Positions 9,617-64,000 of a stretch of 64,000 bases of DNA are shown here, piece by piece. The notes under the pieces were generated by a model. The model did not search any database, had not been told where the DNA came from, and saw only the letters and a list, made by a program, of their open reading frames with translations. Made by a program: the position numbers and the translations under genes. How positions within the stretch are numbered: position 1 is the stretch's first letter; each line of letters opens with the position of its first letter. Origin of the DNA: Amoebidium appalachense (Eukaryota; Ichthyosporea); NCBI GenBank assembly GCA_963693365.1, contig CAVNZM010000006.1, forward strand, positions 310,001-374,000, given 5' to 3'.

Positions 9617-11523
9617 TTACAAACCAAGCTCGGCCTCCCTTTACACCAGCTCGGAATTCCCGTTGGAATTTGTCTGCGTAACCTTATATGGCTTACCTCC
9701 AAGATTCGGATCATCTGATTGGCCTCACTTTCCGAAAGCTAGCATAAGGGCTGCCCTCACCCGATCGGAGCCAAAATTCAAATATAAGGGCTCTGAGGTG
9801 CATGTTTCACTCGTTTTTACTAAGAAAACCGGCTTTGGTTCATTATGAAAAGTTGTCGGAAATAGAAAAACGCGTAATAATGACATTAGTGTGTTGGGAT
9901 GTTAGACGCTCCCTTTATCGTCAAAATCGGCCAAAATCCGTCCGGCTAGCCTCCGACAGTCAGCTGCCTTGGCCGATCGTCTATGACAAAATCATAGTTT
10001 TTTCTAGTTTTCACCATTAAATAAGCGGCGGACACCCCATGTTGCTTATACAATAAATGTGTGTCGCGTTATGTAAAAAAATAATAATTAGTTGACCAAA
10101 ACCTGTTTTTTATTCATATTTTAAACTTTGATCACTTAAAGCGTCATTTGGTAGATGAGTAGACAGCCCTTCTCCCAGCCCTTCTTTACGTCATCGCATT
10201 TTTGGAACGAAGCAAAAATATAAGAAAATTTACATAGGCAATCCGAATTAGTGTTTAGCCCTCAATCTTTTTTGAATCCACTGTGGCACTGTCCCCTCCC
10301 CTTCCAGTTAAGACCAATGCTCAAGTTCCCCTTTCATCACCAACCCCCCCCCCCCCCCCCCCCCCCTTCTGCCCCTCTTCCCTTCACCCAACGTTGATCC
10401 CCACCCCAACCCCACTGCTATTGCTACCGCAACCATCACTGTCACCCTTCAAGTTTTTTTATATATAGAAATCCTTTTCTTCGTCCTTTGCCGTAAGTTG
10501 TCATGCCAGACCCACACCGCCCGTGTTGGACGGGGGGAGGGAGGAGGGGAGGGGGAGGGGTTGGGGGGTTGGGGGGTTGGGGGGGGGGGGGGGGGGGTTG
10601 GCCGCTCTTGGTCCTCAGACGGTCCTGCCCATGAGCAAACACTTTAAGTACTATTCTTGTTCCAAAGCTCTAGATAAGTGCTCAACGTGGAGCGAGCTGT
10701 GCACATTAACATTTTATTTATAAGCCTGAGGCTCTGTTCGTGTGTGCCGCTATGCCTCGATTCTTTCTGTGTGCGTGAAAGTGTGTGTAACACTGTCGGG
10801 CTCATGACCTATTTGTAATAATAAGAACTAAGTTAGTGTGCGTATCCAAATAGGCATAACGTTACCTGTGTGTGTTTACCGAGTTGTGGCCATGGGTGCG
10901 CCGAAAGTAAACGTGACCGCGATCAAGATTTTAATGGTGGAAATTGCAGAGATGGCTAATCAGATAGCTATGAGGATAGAGCATATGCTCCACACTGCGT
11001 TCAAAGATCTTGTGCGCGGAACCTCGAAAAACGATGGGTCGATTAGTATCAGGAGCCTCGAAAAAGGCTGCCCACGGAGGCCGGAGACAATGTCGAAATT
11101 TCTTGCTGCAAACATGCAGTAGTATGTGTACGTGGCCCCCAGGTAGATATTTGAGATAGCAATAGCCAAACTCCTTTGAGGTATTCCCCCCCCGCCCCCA
11201 ACCCACCCACCACCACCACCACCGCCACCATGCATGGCCATTACCACCAGCAAACGTTTAACGGCAGAAACTGGAGGCGCCTGCGGGCATAAGATCGAAT
11301 GTTCTCGAGGGCACGTCCAAAACCTGTCCACGTGCACTTTGCTGTTCCCGTGGCTGTAGTCACCAAAGCCTAACAGCTCAGTGATAGGTTGCTGTAGTTG
11401 GCAACACATGATGTGCACATCTTGCATGTGTGTGTGTGTGTCTGTGTGTGTGACTGTGCCACGTGTGTACGTGTGTGTGTTTGTTCTTTCTTTCTTTTTC
11501 TTTTCTTTTCTTTTCTTTCTTTT

Positions 11524-11554
<31 letters not shown>

Positions 11555-12261
11555 GGGGGGGAAGGGGGGGAGAGGGGGGGGAGGGGGGGGGGGCGGGGGG
11601 GGGGGGCGGGGGAGAGAGGATGGAGAGAGAGAGGGGGAGGGAGGGGGGGATGTGTTCCGTATTTATGCCTTGTCTAGACGCAAACCACCAAGATTTTATT
11701 GTCCACTATCTATACAAGATGAAGAAGAACGGTAATTTTTTTTTAAACATCTAATAAAAGTCGGCTTTAGCAGCCGAAGATTTCCCGTTATAGGTGATAA
11801 AAATTTAAGATTAAGTAGTTCATGCAACCAGAAATATAAGAATTCTGCATGTTGACATACAGGCCAAATGCGGGGCCATGATACAATATTCTAAGCCTAA
11901 TCAGCATTCAAACGCCAGCTGCAAGGATCTATGCTAAGAGCTATTAGATTCATTCTTACCACAGTCCCTAAAAGCATGCATTCGGACAATCAATTTCATA
12001 AGATTAATGTTGCAGTCGTGGCTTTGCCTTTCTCCCTCTCTCCGTGTGTGCAAGGATTGCATACATGCACTATGGTGATGGTTTGCATCAATATTTGGGC
12101 GCGCATGTATAACCTCATGGTGCGTGCATGTATGCCCAAGATCTAGGCTCATATGCGTAATAACATGTGTGAAAAATCTATGCACATGTAACGTGACTAT
12201 GCACACCACTGAATGCACGTGTGTGTGACAGATGTGTGAAACTTTGTGGAATTATTGCACA
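9617..12261. other. Intergenic region, no convincing gene
   Basis: AT-richer DNA with poly-C (10347-10366), G-rich (10530-10600) and T-tract/G-tract (about 11485-11650) blocks. A 94-codon open frame at 10838-11122 (+), with repeated Met-Ala-x-Ile pattern, has no recognised family, and neither does the minus-strand frame at 10960-11427. The 3' end of the receptor kinase gene lies at the right border. Confidence 0.5.
11485..11650 (+). repeat. T-tract/G-tract composite block
   Basis: Pyrimidine-rich (TTTC)n, then a run of T, switches sharply into a run of more than 30 G and on to G/A-rich sequence. It is the same T-then-G order as at 20133, 28733, 44262 and 63415, here without a recognisable SINE body. 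Confidence 0.8.
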
Positions 12262-24066
<11,805 letters not shown>

Positions 24067-25876
24067 GCTGGCTGCTACGGGCCTAAAGACGGCCGGCAGG
24101 GCAGTTGCGTGTTGGCTGGTGGGTGTGGTTGAACATCGCCAGGTGACGTGCGTGTGTGTACGTGCCTGCAGGGGGTTGTGTACGTCAGCTTTGAGGTATT
24201 TGAGGCTTTGCCACGTGCAGCACAACAACTTATGTCTGCCTGCTTGTTTGGTGTGCCTGTGTGGGTAGGTGGCCCCACATGGGTTGTGGTTTGCTTGCGT
24301 GTGCCACAGCTTATCAATCTAAAGGTCGGGTCGCTGCGTTCACCTTCGTGTGAGTTTGTGTGCCTGCGACGCTGGATTAGTAGTGGCATGTGCGTTCCGT
24401 ATGTGCATGCCTATGCTCAGGTTGTCCACGTATATCCGCGTCCATACGTGTTTTTAAGTATGTGCGTGTCTACATGCGTGTGCACGTGACGCCACGTGCA
24501 CACGTAACTTTACATTTATGGGTCACAGTAATGTGCTTTCGTGCTTATCACTGGCAGTCGTGTGCAAGCGTGCCGTGTCGTGCTTGGCTTGCATGCACGT
24601 GGTTTTGATTTGAATCCCTGCTTGCGTATAGTATCATTGGTGCGTATGTACGTTCCATGCTTGTGCGTGCATGCATGTTATGTGCACGGCAAAGGTGTGC
24701 GTACCTGTTGACGTGTAGGTGGGTGGGTATCACATATGTTGATACCTGAGTGTCTGATTTCTATATGACAAAAGCTTCATCTGCGTGTATTCTGTGTATC
24801 TTTGAACCAGTTGTCACCATTAGAACCTGGTGTTCTTGTAGTGTGTCCTTTGTGCACTCTGATGTGTCGCCATATGCCCTTACTCCCTGTAATTAGTTTA
24901 AAGCCTCGCCCACAGTACTATTGTACAACCTCTCAAATGTTTCTCTGCATATATTACAATGTTGTAACCCTATAATGGTGTAAACCTATAATGGTGTAAC
25001 GCTAACCCTATTACGCACAGCTGACACGTTGCTTCTAGTGGCTTGCCTACGTTGGAATGCCTATGAATTCTTTGTGGTGCGCAAAGGTGCGTTATGATTG
25101 GTTAGCGGGGGTCAAATAGTCCCCCACAACCTTGATTCTGAAGCGGTCTTCTAATTTTTCGGTGTCTCGGAAAAGGAAAGGAAACTTCGTTACAAATGCA
25201 GGACTTCAACTTAAGCTAAGTCTGCGTAACATAATTCAAAATACCAAGTTATTATAACTCCGGAAGCAGGGTATTATTAGATTCAAGACGCTAAGTTTGT
25301 TACATAAACCGAAGTTTTATCCCCGGTCTTGAAAAATGAAATTTCGTTCTACTTCAAACAGAAAAAGACCCCACCACTCACAAACTTTTTGGAGGTGACA
25401 CGTCAGCTGCGGCCGGCAGAGTGGCAGCACGGCCCTCTGAAAAAGAGGGCCGTGGTGGCAGTCACGGAGCCTCACTTTTACACGGTCGGAGAAAACTAAC
25501 TCTATTTGAGGCAAAGCACAGCCTCGCTGCAGGGATGTGCCTGGGGCTGCAACTAGAACGACCGCTCAGTTAATTATAAAACACAGGCCCTTAATTATGG
25601 GCACATTTTTTCGTAGTAAATTATTTGTACAATGGCATCGACTGGGGGCTAGACCCAGGCCTTTATAAACTCGAGACGTAACCTTTTGACACATTTCACA
25701 GCCTGTGAGGGACCAGCACTTTTTCATGCGGCCATATTGTGCCCCTCTGCCAAGCAAAAAGGATTCTAATTAATTAATGTTTTAAGTAATAGTGCCAAGC
25801 AAGCACATCAACTAATGCCTGGCTACCAACCTCTCTATGTTGGCTCTCTGACTGAGGTTTGAGCAGCTATTAGAGT
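24067..25876. promoter_or_regulatory. Divergent intergenic region between the receptor kinase and bHLH-PAS genes
   Basis: Bases 24120-24740 are G/T-rich and alternate purine-pyrimidine. Bases 24960-25005 contain a repeated 17-bp 'cctataatggtgtaa' type motif. An ATTGG box lies at about 25098. A perfect hairpin sits at 25428-25454. Bases 25550-25800 are AT-rich. No gene was recognised, so promoters of both flanking genes should lie here. Confidence 0.45.
25428..25454. other. Perfect 11-bp stem hairpin
   Basis: cacggccctct and agagggccgtg pair perfectly around the loop gaaaa. No T-tract follows and no gene ends here, so it is not a bacterial-type terminator. Confidence 0.8.
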
Positions 25877-35539
<9,663 letters not shown>

Positions 35540-36447
35540 CGCAAACACGTGGGAAGGAAAACACGTGTGCACGTGGAACGGAAAACACGTGTGCAGGGGT
35601 GGGGAGGCAAACACGTGGAGGCACAGAGGCTGTTTCAGGTGTTTCTATAGCTACATAGCACCAGGCAAAGATGATGCATATGTGATGAGGTTATTTTCAC
35701 GAATGTGTTGACGCGCATGTATGGAGTTAGTGTTATGTATCAAGGGCATTGGGGCCCATTTTATTTCCGTATTATGGTTGAATATACTGGTGACTATAAG
35801 TAGAATAGATGGTGACTTATATGGGCCCCACATTAGTATGAAGGACGCAAGATGGTTTCAGTAGTAGATTTAGTCATTCGTACCATGGGCACAGCCTCGG
35901 TCCTACGTGCAATTACATATATAATGTACAATTATGTTGTGGCATATAGTCCGAATACGAAGGCATGCTGCAATATAAATTGATAAATGCATATTAATTC
36001 GTATCGAATTAGGAGTACCAGGAACAGTATTAGGAGACAATCATATGTTCTTATATCCTGACGAAAGCTTCAAATAAGAGTAGAGAAGAGTCAAACAACT
36101 CCCTGGGATTACCCTACCGCTAGTCCCATAAACGTGATGAGAAGGATACACCGATGCAGTTGCTTCGGTAACAAAACTCCACCTTAAGTTTATGAGTCAC
36201 CGGGACCCAGCCCTTCACCCCTCCCCCCAATCCATCGCGTCTCAGTGTTTATCTGTGCATTGATACTTTTTCTTTTTCCTTCATCCATCCTCCCCTGTCC
36301 CGTGTGTCTGCTCTGGCGCTGCTAGTGGCCCCGTGCCTCCATACTGCTTAGCTCCTCTGCAACCATGAAACCGTCAGATAGAGCCGGTCCCTAACAAAAG
36401 GTTATGAAGACAAAATTTAACGGGATGTGGGGGAGATGTGATCGACC

Positions 36448-36544
<97 letters not shown>

Positions 36545-36701
36545 TGCGTGTGTGCCTGCATGCACGTCTGATGGTGTGTGCACGTGTATGTGTCTGTTTG
36601 CTTATACATGTGTGAACGTAGTGCATACAAATCGAGGCCTGCGCATGACAGGGACGCGTAGTTAGGGAGCGGAGGGGGAGAGAGGGAGAGGGGCCCCCAG
36701 G

Positions 36702-36735
<34 letters not shown>

Positions 36736-36737
<2 letters not shown>

Positions 36738-36774
36738 GAATGCGTCATAAAAGCAAGAAGTACACATGAACGTG

Positions 36775-36775
<1 letters not shown>
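36736..36775 (+). repeat. SINE-like fragment between two poly-G tracts
   Basis: ttgaatgcgtcataaaagca then 'agaagtacacatgaacgtg': the first 40 bp of the second repeat subfamily, with poly-G on both sides. Confidence 0.75.
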
Positions 36776-36808
<33 letters not shown>

Positions 36809-37120
36809 CCACCAGACCGCAGTATCCGTTGATGGCCTGCCCCATCAGCAAAGTGCCCTGCAGCCACCCCTTGGTCAGCACCCATACCCCCCACCATGCC
36901 CCCCATGCATGCATGGTCTTCCGCAGCACTCACCGTCACTGCCGGCCAGCATTGGAGGTTGGCCCTGAGTGGATGGCCACGGTTAGCAGCCGGATATGGC
37001 ATGTGGGTGTTCGTGTGCGCGCGCATGTGTGTGTCCGTGCACGTGTTTTTGCGTTCGTGGACGTGCATGTCTGCATGTGGTGGAAGGGGGAGGAGGAAGG
37101 GGGGGGGGGGGGGGGGGGGG

Positions 37121-37267
37121 TTTGAATGCGGAACACAGTACGAAGTACGCATACACGATGAGAAGCATGGTGCAGGACACATGCAAAGGCAAACATTCAA
37201 GTATGCAGCATCAGCCATGCGCACAGTATGCGTCATAAGCAGAGCCCATCCTCAGGGAGGGCCCAAG
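37121..37267 (+). mobile_element. SINE-like element, 3'-truncated copy
   Basis: Nearly identical to the first about 147 bp of the 57452 copy (tttgaatgcggaacacagta ... agcagagcccatcctcaggg). It is preceded by poly-G. Confidence 0.85.
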
Positions 37268-37336
37268 GGGGGGGGGAGGAGGATGACCTAAGAGGAAGGA
37301 TAGAGGAGGAGTGAATAAAGACCACATCGTATACGC

Positions 37337-59519
<22,183 letters not shown>

Positions 59520-61913
59520 ATTGCGCTGGCTGGCGTAAGAATCTCGTGGGTCTGCACACACCCAAAATCAGTTTGATGTGCTGGCCTGAACAACTTGACT
59601 TGTGAAAATGGCAAGAACATGTGGGAACTCGAGCAGTGTGGTGCGGTAGATCCCGGCGGACATGCGAATACAGTTCCGCCATATAAAACAAAAAAGGATC
59701 TGAAAGGCCATAAGTGTTTCAAACAGCAGAAGCTCAATTTCAGTATAGGTTGTATGTGCCTTCGTGCATGTGGTTTGTGTGGAGACACGAGCGAGAACGT
59801 TGCATATGTGTGGTGGGTGTCTGCAGACACCCTACAAGTGTGTACGTTTGCTGTCGGTGCATTTGTGCCGGAATGCTTGTGCGTGCCTGTGCGTGCCTGT
59901 GCACGTGCGTCTGTGAAAGTACGTGCGTGAATAGTGGTTTGCTTGTGCGTGCGTTCGTGCGTGCATGTGTGAGCGTGGGCGTTCAGATGCAATTTTGTGT
60001 GTGTGTGTTTCGGTGGGTGTGTAGGGGCTCTGTGTGGCTTGAGGGCGTGGGTGTATGGGTGGGCATGTGCGCTTGCCTGTGTATGTGGGTGTGGCTCTGT
60101 GTGCGTTTATCTTTGCGTGTCAATGCTTCTTTATTCATACATGCGCGCGTGTGTGCGCGTATGTGCCCGTGTGCGTGCTAACGTGACTGTTAACCTTCCT
60201 ATCCAAACTGTGTTTGTTTGAACTGTTCTCTGCTGCAGTTATGAGACAGAAGGGGTATGCACCCGAGGACAGTCGTGGCCTTAGTGGAGTAGAGGGTTCG
60301 TGTGCCATGGCTGCACGCGCCACAGCCTGCAGCCTGGCTGCACCTTGTTAGGTGCGTAACAAGTGTGGATCAGACACCTAGGGGCTGTCGGTTGTGTGCT
60401 GCAGATTCTGCAAGAGCCCTACTGGCCTGCCGTGGGCAGAAATTCGGACTAATAGAGACTAGCTAGCTGTAAGTAGATTCGTAGTGGCTGTATTGTGCAC
60501 ATGGAATGCTCCGTATTCTCGCTATAGTTACTTGTTGCCTTAGGCGGACCGCCCCCTGGGAACGTGTCACAACCTTCGAAGTTATAAGTTATAACCTTTG
60601 TCTTTTGAAGTGCTAAACGAAGAAACGAAGACCTTATCGGCTCTATTCATCAACGGGGATCTGAGTGCAACCAATGAACGCGAAGCATGAATCTATTGAA
60701 GATCTATGCGGCCGGTTATCTTCGAGGAATATTCACTTTCACTTCGATCTCTTAACTGTCACGTCAACTTTTTTTCCCCGTTCTTCACCATGGCAGGTAT
60801 ATAAAGGCTTTCGTTTCTTCTTTTTGTGGTGGGAGGGAGTCCCACTCAGGGGAATGTGACTGCAGCGTGTGTGTGGTGTGGCCTGGTGTATTCCTACTGC
60901 TGTGAGAGTGTGGGGGCATCTCCCTTTCGCGGAGTTTCTCGCTTGAGAAGTGGTTTCTTCAACGCCTGGTGGTCCACTGCAACCTATGGTAACTTCTACA
61001 CGCTGTCTACGCTTCTACGCGACCTATTGGCGGTGGGCTGCTGCAACTTCTTCAGCTAAATCTGCGCTGCGTGAGTGGAGGGGCGGCTACTTGGTCGTCG
61101 GGGAGCTTTCCAAGTGACTGCCAGTCCTTAGCCTCCAGTCGTATGGCAATGACCGGGTTTGCTTGCATGCATTCTGTAATTGTGTTTTTCTGTGTGTCCT
61201 GCCACAACTAGGCCACCTTATCAGAGAGCTAGATGCAGTTTCTCCGGGTTATCTAGGGGCCGGGCCCGTTGGGATTGTTTTTTAACTCAGATTTGGTCTG
61301 CATTGCTCTTTTAGAGGCTGACTTGCTTGCTGTGCCTCGATAGGTTTTGAGAGGGGCCTGTTGGGAAGGAGCAGTAATGATGTCTTCTTGCAGAGTGTGG
61401 TCTGGTCAACATCGATGCATATGACTAGTTGGAGCAAACTAGTTTCACGCATACACGTACACTTACGGTTTTGCCCGCTGGTGTCCTTTGTCACTTGTCG
61501 CTTTATTTTTATTTCGTAGCTTTGGCTTTTTCAGTTCTATTGGTGGTTATGTAGCCTGTGGCTGCACGTTGCCTTCATCAACGGATCAATAAACCCGAGT
61601 CAAAAGAAAAAAATATATTCACTCGTATGATGATAATGTATCTCATGTGCTCGGATACTTTTCCTATCTGAGGCCCAGATATTGAGACATCTCACGGGGG
61701 AGATATTTTAGGGGAGATATATCAACCCAACAACACAGGACGACACATTTCCATTACAAATTTAAATTATTCTAAACTATCTCCGGCGTGACATCCTTTT
61801 TTCTCCTGCGATGTTGAGACGCCGTTTCGTGCACGTGGATATGTCAATTTAATGCAGATTCCAAACAGGTGAGATATTTTTGTGATGGGCCGGGTGTGTT
61901 TGCACGTGCACGT

Positions 61914-61958
<45 letters not shown>

Positions 61959-62032
61959 ACAGTGTGATTGCGTTTTTTTTTTTTTTTTTTTTTTTTTTGT
62001 GGTGGTGGTGGTGGCGGGGGGGGGGGGGGGGA

Positions 62033-62077
<45 letters not shown>

Positions 62078-62256
62078 ATACCGAGTTGGTGGTGTAGCAC
62101 CTAACCACATGATTGTTAGGGTGAGAGAAGAGGGGAGAGAAAAATGGGACATTTTACAACTCGCACACAGAACCTGTAATTACACAGAATGTGTTACAGT
62201 ATGGTTGGGATGGCCAGTTTGTGTGTGCGTGAGTGTGCTTGAATGCGTGTGTGTGT

Positions 62257-62307
<51 letters not shown>

Positions 62308-62556
62308 GGTCACAACGTGTGTTAAATTTCCGCGTGGGATGGGAATTCTGAATGCATACGTATACATGTGCAACACAAAGAGGGGCCGGGGGGGGGGGGG
62401 GGGAGAGGGGGGGAGGGGGGAGGGGGGGGGGGGGGGGGATGATGTGTGTTTTTTTTGGGGGGGGGGGGAGGGGGGGCGAGGGGGGGAGGGGGGAGGGGGG
62501 AGGGGGGGGGGGGGGAGGGCGGAGAGGGGGGGGGGGGGGGGGGGGGGGGGAGGGGG
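59520..62556. other. Intergenic region left of the last repeat copy, no convincing gene
   Basis: Contains G/T-rich low-complexity DNA (59750-60180), then normal-composition sequence (60200-61770) with only short frames (e.g. 60826-61059 +) and an AATAAA at about 61588 followed by A-rich sequence, as if a transcript ends there. A T-tract/G-tract block follows (61974-62076). Bases 60200-61610 could be a non-coding transcript or a solo LTR; no terminal repeats were found. Confidence 0.4.
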
Positions 62557-63086
62557 TTTGAATGCGTCAAAAAGTACGAAGTACACAAGAACAAACGGAT
62601 AACACGATGCAGAATGCAAGCCATACATAAAGAGTATGCATAATAAGCAGAGCCCATCCTCAGGGGGGGCCCACGTCATCCACAGTACCCGAGTTTCGAC
62701 CTATTCCCCTCGTTAACGAAACCCAACTCAGATACTGTTTCACTTGAACATGGGTAGGTCACCCGTCTTGACCAGAGACGAGCAGGGTTGCTTATGCAGG
62801 CAAGGGCAGTGGGAAAGGCCGGGGGTTAAAGTTGCAGCAGTAAGCAGAAGCAAGAAAAATAGAGATAGGAACTCAGGAGACGGGGCTTCTAGGAAGCTCC
62901 CCCGTCGATACCTAAGTCGATACTTCCCTGGCTAACATACTACACCAGCTGAAAAGAATTAAGTCCCGAAGGCCGCAGAATTCGCAATCAGAGGGGAAAA
63001 TATGAGATTTGACCCACGCCGCAGGGTAGTAACACGCTTACTAGGGCGGAACTTTATCGTCTTCGAACGGAAAGCTATGCCCCCGG
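62557..63086 (+). mobile_element. Interspersed repeat, subfamily 2 (530 bp), second copy
   Basis: Same 530 bp as 56686-57215 with a few substitutions. The sequence continues about 140 bp further (to about 63222) into a segment missing from the other copy, so the real element may be longer and the 56686 copy cut by its following G tract. Confidence 0.9.
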
Positions 63087-63248
63087 ATGTCAGCCGGAAA
63101 TATGGTATCACCCATTGCTTTGGGCTTGAAAAAAGCCAAACCGATAGTCCGAGTTATGTTACGCCGGCGGGTAACATGCCGCATGGGTTCCAAGAGAGCT
63201 GTCGCCAACAGAGCGGTGTGGGGGGGGGGGGGGGGGGGGGGGGGGGGA

Positions 63249-63315
63249 GGTCACAACGTGTGTTATTTCGGCGTGGGATGGGAATTCTGAATGCATACGT
63301 ATACATGTGCAACAC

Positions 63316-63331
<16 letters not shown>
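63249..63331 (+). repeat. Direct duplicate of 62306-62390
   Basis: The block starting aggtcacaacgtgtgtta and running through ggaattctgaatgcatacgt is present at 62306 and 63249, both followed by long G tracts and a 'gatgatgtgtgttttttt' T-to-G switch. The 530-bp repeat lies between them. Confidence 0.9.
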
Positions 63332-63371
<40 letters not shown>

Positions 63372-63635
63372 GGGGGAGGGGGGGGGGGGGGGGGGGGGGG
63401 GGATGATGTGTGTGTTTTTTTTTGTTTTTTTTTTGGGGGGGGGGGGGGGGGGAGGGGGGGGAGGGGGGGAGGGGGGAGGGGGGGGGGGGGGGGGGGCCGT
63501 TTGCAGGACATATGTTGGTACTTCACCAAGTTCAATGGTTGAAAATACGGTTTCAACACAGTTGCCGTTTCATTGAACACTCTCGAAATTTTAATCTCAT
63601 TACATACGATGTCAAAAGTGGCCGGATCAACCGGG

Positions 63636-64000
63636 CTATGAATCCCAGAATGACTGTGTCGGACCTTGTTGCTGCTGGGCCGTTGTGTTCTGTGGCTGCA
63701 CGGTGGTCTGTGTGGGCTGGGTGGCAGGCATGGCCACCATAGCGCCCAAGCCCATCGGGTACTGGGGCATGGGGGCTGTAGGCAATGCAGGCACGTTGGC
63801 CATGGTGGTCAGGGCCTCCTTCTTAACCCGCACTATGGCATCGGGGGCCAGGCGGGTCCACCAGCCAATGATGTCACCCATGTCGCTATCTGGGGGCCGC
63901 AGGAACAGCATGGCGCTGATGGGCACATCGGCCTTGCGGTAGTGGCGGCACTCAGCATCCTCGCCCACATAGGGCACCGTGGGGGGCATGGCCATGGCTG
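63636..64000 (-). CDS. Unrecognised protein, C-terminal part (gene runs off the right edge)
   Basis: The frame is open from the window edge to a stop at 63636. It reads ...VGEDAECRHYRKADVPISAM, LFLRPPDSDMGDIIGWWTRL, APDAIVRVKKEAL, then a low-complexity tail rich in Pro, Met, Ala, Thr and Gln (TTAQQQQGPTQSFWDS). The first part looks like a folded domain and the tail disordered. I do not recognise the family. Codon use and lack of repeats argue it is real. An internal Met is present near the edge (MAMPP), but the frame appears to continue upstream, so I treat it as partial. Confidence 0.6.
   Translation of the reverse strand, partial: AMAMPPTVPYVGEDAECRHYRKADVPISAMLFLRPPDSDMGDIIGWWTRLAPDAIVRVKKEALTTMANVPALPTAPMPQYPMGLGAMVAMPATQPTQTTVQPQNTTAQQQQGPTQSFWDS

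Larger units (their letters stand above)
35540..37336. other. Convergent intergenic region
   Basis: Lies between the 3' ends of the bHLH-PAS (+) and CM1 (-) genes. It holds an AT-rich stretch (35700-36080), a (GT)n tract (36451-36541), two poly-G blocks (36703-36735, 36777-36807) and SINE-like pieces. Minus-strand segments at about 36929-36961 and 36820-36874 could be extra 3' exons of the CM1 gene (they splice in phase) but carry no recognised domain. Confidence 0.5.

Noticed and set aside
10838-11122. 94-codon plus-strand frame as a gene
   Set aside because: No family, no splice or promoter support, and the minus strand is equally open; left as intergenic.
25428-25454. Rho-independent terminator
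   Set aside because: No T-tract after the stem, no gene ending there, and the genome is eukaryotic.
60200-61610. LTR retrotransposon
   Set aside because: An AATAAA and A-rich end are present, but no terminal direct repeats, primer-binding site or pol-like frame could be found.

Overview
The window is nuclear DNA from a eukaryote. Genes are split into many short exons by GT-AG introns, and the introns and intergenic DNA are packed with long microsatellites ((GT)n, (CA)n, (GA)n, (ACGC)n) and poly-G/poly-C tracts. Gene content (a true tyrosine kinase receptor, a bHLH-PAS regulator, a CM1/centrosomin-type coiled-coil protein, a THAP protein, a CDK1-like kinase) suggests a unicellular or simple holozoan such as an ichthyosporean, filasterean or choanoflagellate relative. 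That placement is inference; other protists or algae are not excluded. Most long open frames in the window are translations of repeats, not genes.

Layout. 360-4675 (-): seven exons of a CDK1-type cyclin-dependent kinase whose last exon lies beyond the left edge. 4676-5958: divergent promoter region with a perfect E2F-type site and three CCAAT boxes. 5959-6336 (+): intronless DUF1294 membrane protein. 6995-9607: a DNA transposon with 31-bp perfect terminal inverted repeats and a 9-bp target duplication, carrying a THAP/coiled-coil gene but no transposase that I can see. 12262-24066 (-): a 13-exon receptor tyrosine kinase with a signal peptide, a long Pmp-like repeat ectodomain (GGA[IVL]/FxxN), a membrane span and a tyrosine kinase domain. 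25877-35539 (+): an 11-exon, 450-residue bHLH-PAS protein whose exon phases all agree. 37337-59519 (-): a CM1-domain coiled-coil protein of about 1030 residues in about 41 tiny exons. 63636-64000 (-): the C-terminal end of an unrecognised protein running off the right edge.

Repeats. A family of short interspersed elements recurs at least nine times, nearly always with a poly-G (or T-tract then G-tract) block at its 5' end; two copies are exactly 374 bp and two others exactly 530 bp. There is also a 320-bp MITE with TA duplications, a 296-bp higher-order tandem array, and several 20-33 bp minisatellites inside introns. Many introns begin with (GT)n placed directly on the 5' splice site.

The CDK, the CM1 protein and the E2F-type promoter elements share a cell-cycle/centrosome theme, and the receptor kinase and bHLH-PAS gene are divergently arranged around a 1.8-kb intergenic region. 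No functional operon-like link is implied. Exon borders were set by hand from splice sites, frame continuity and protein-family sense.
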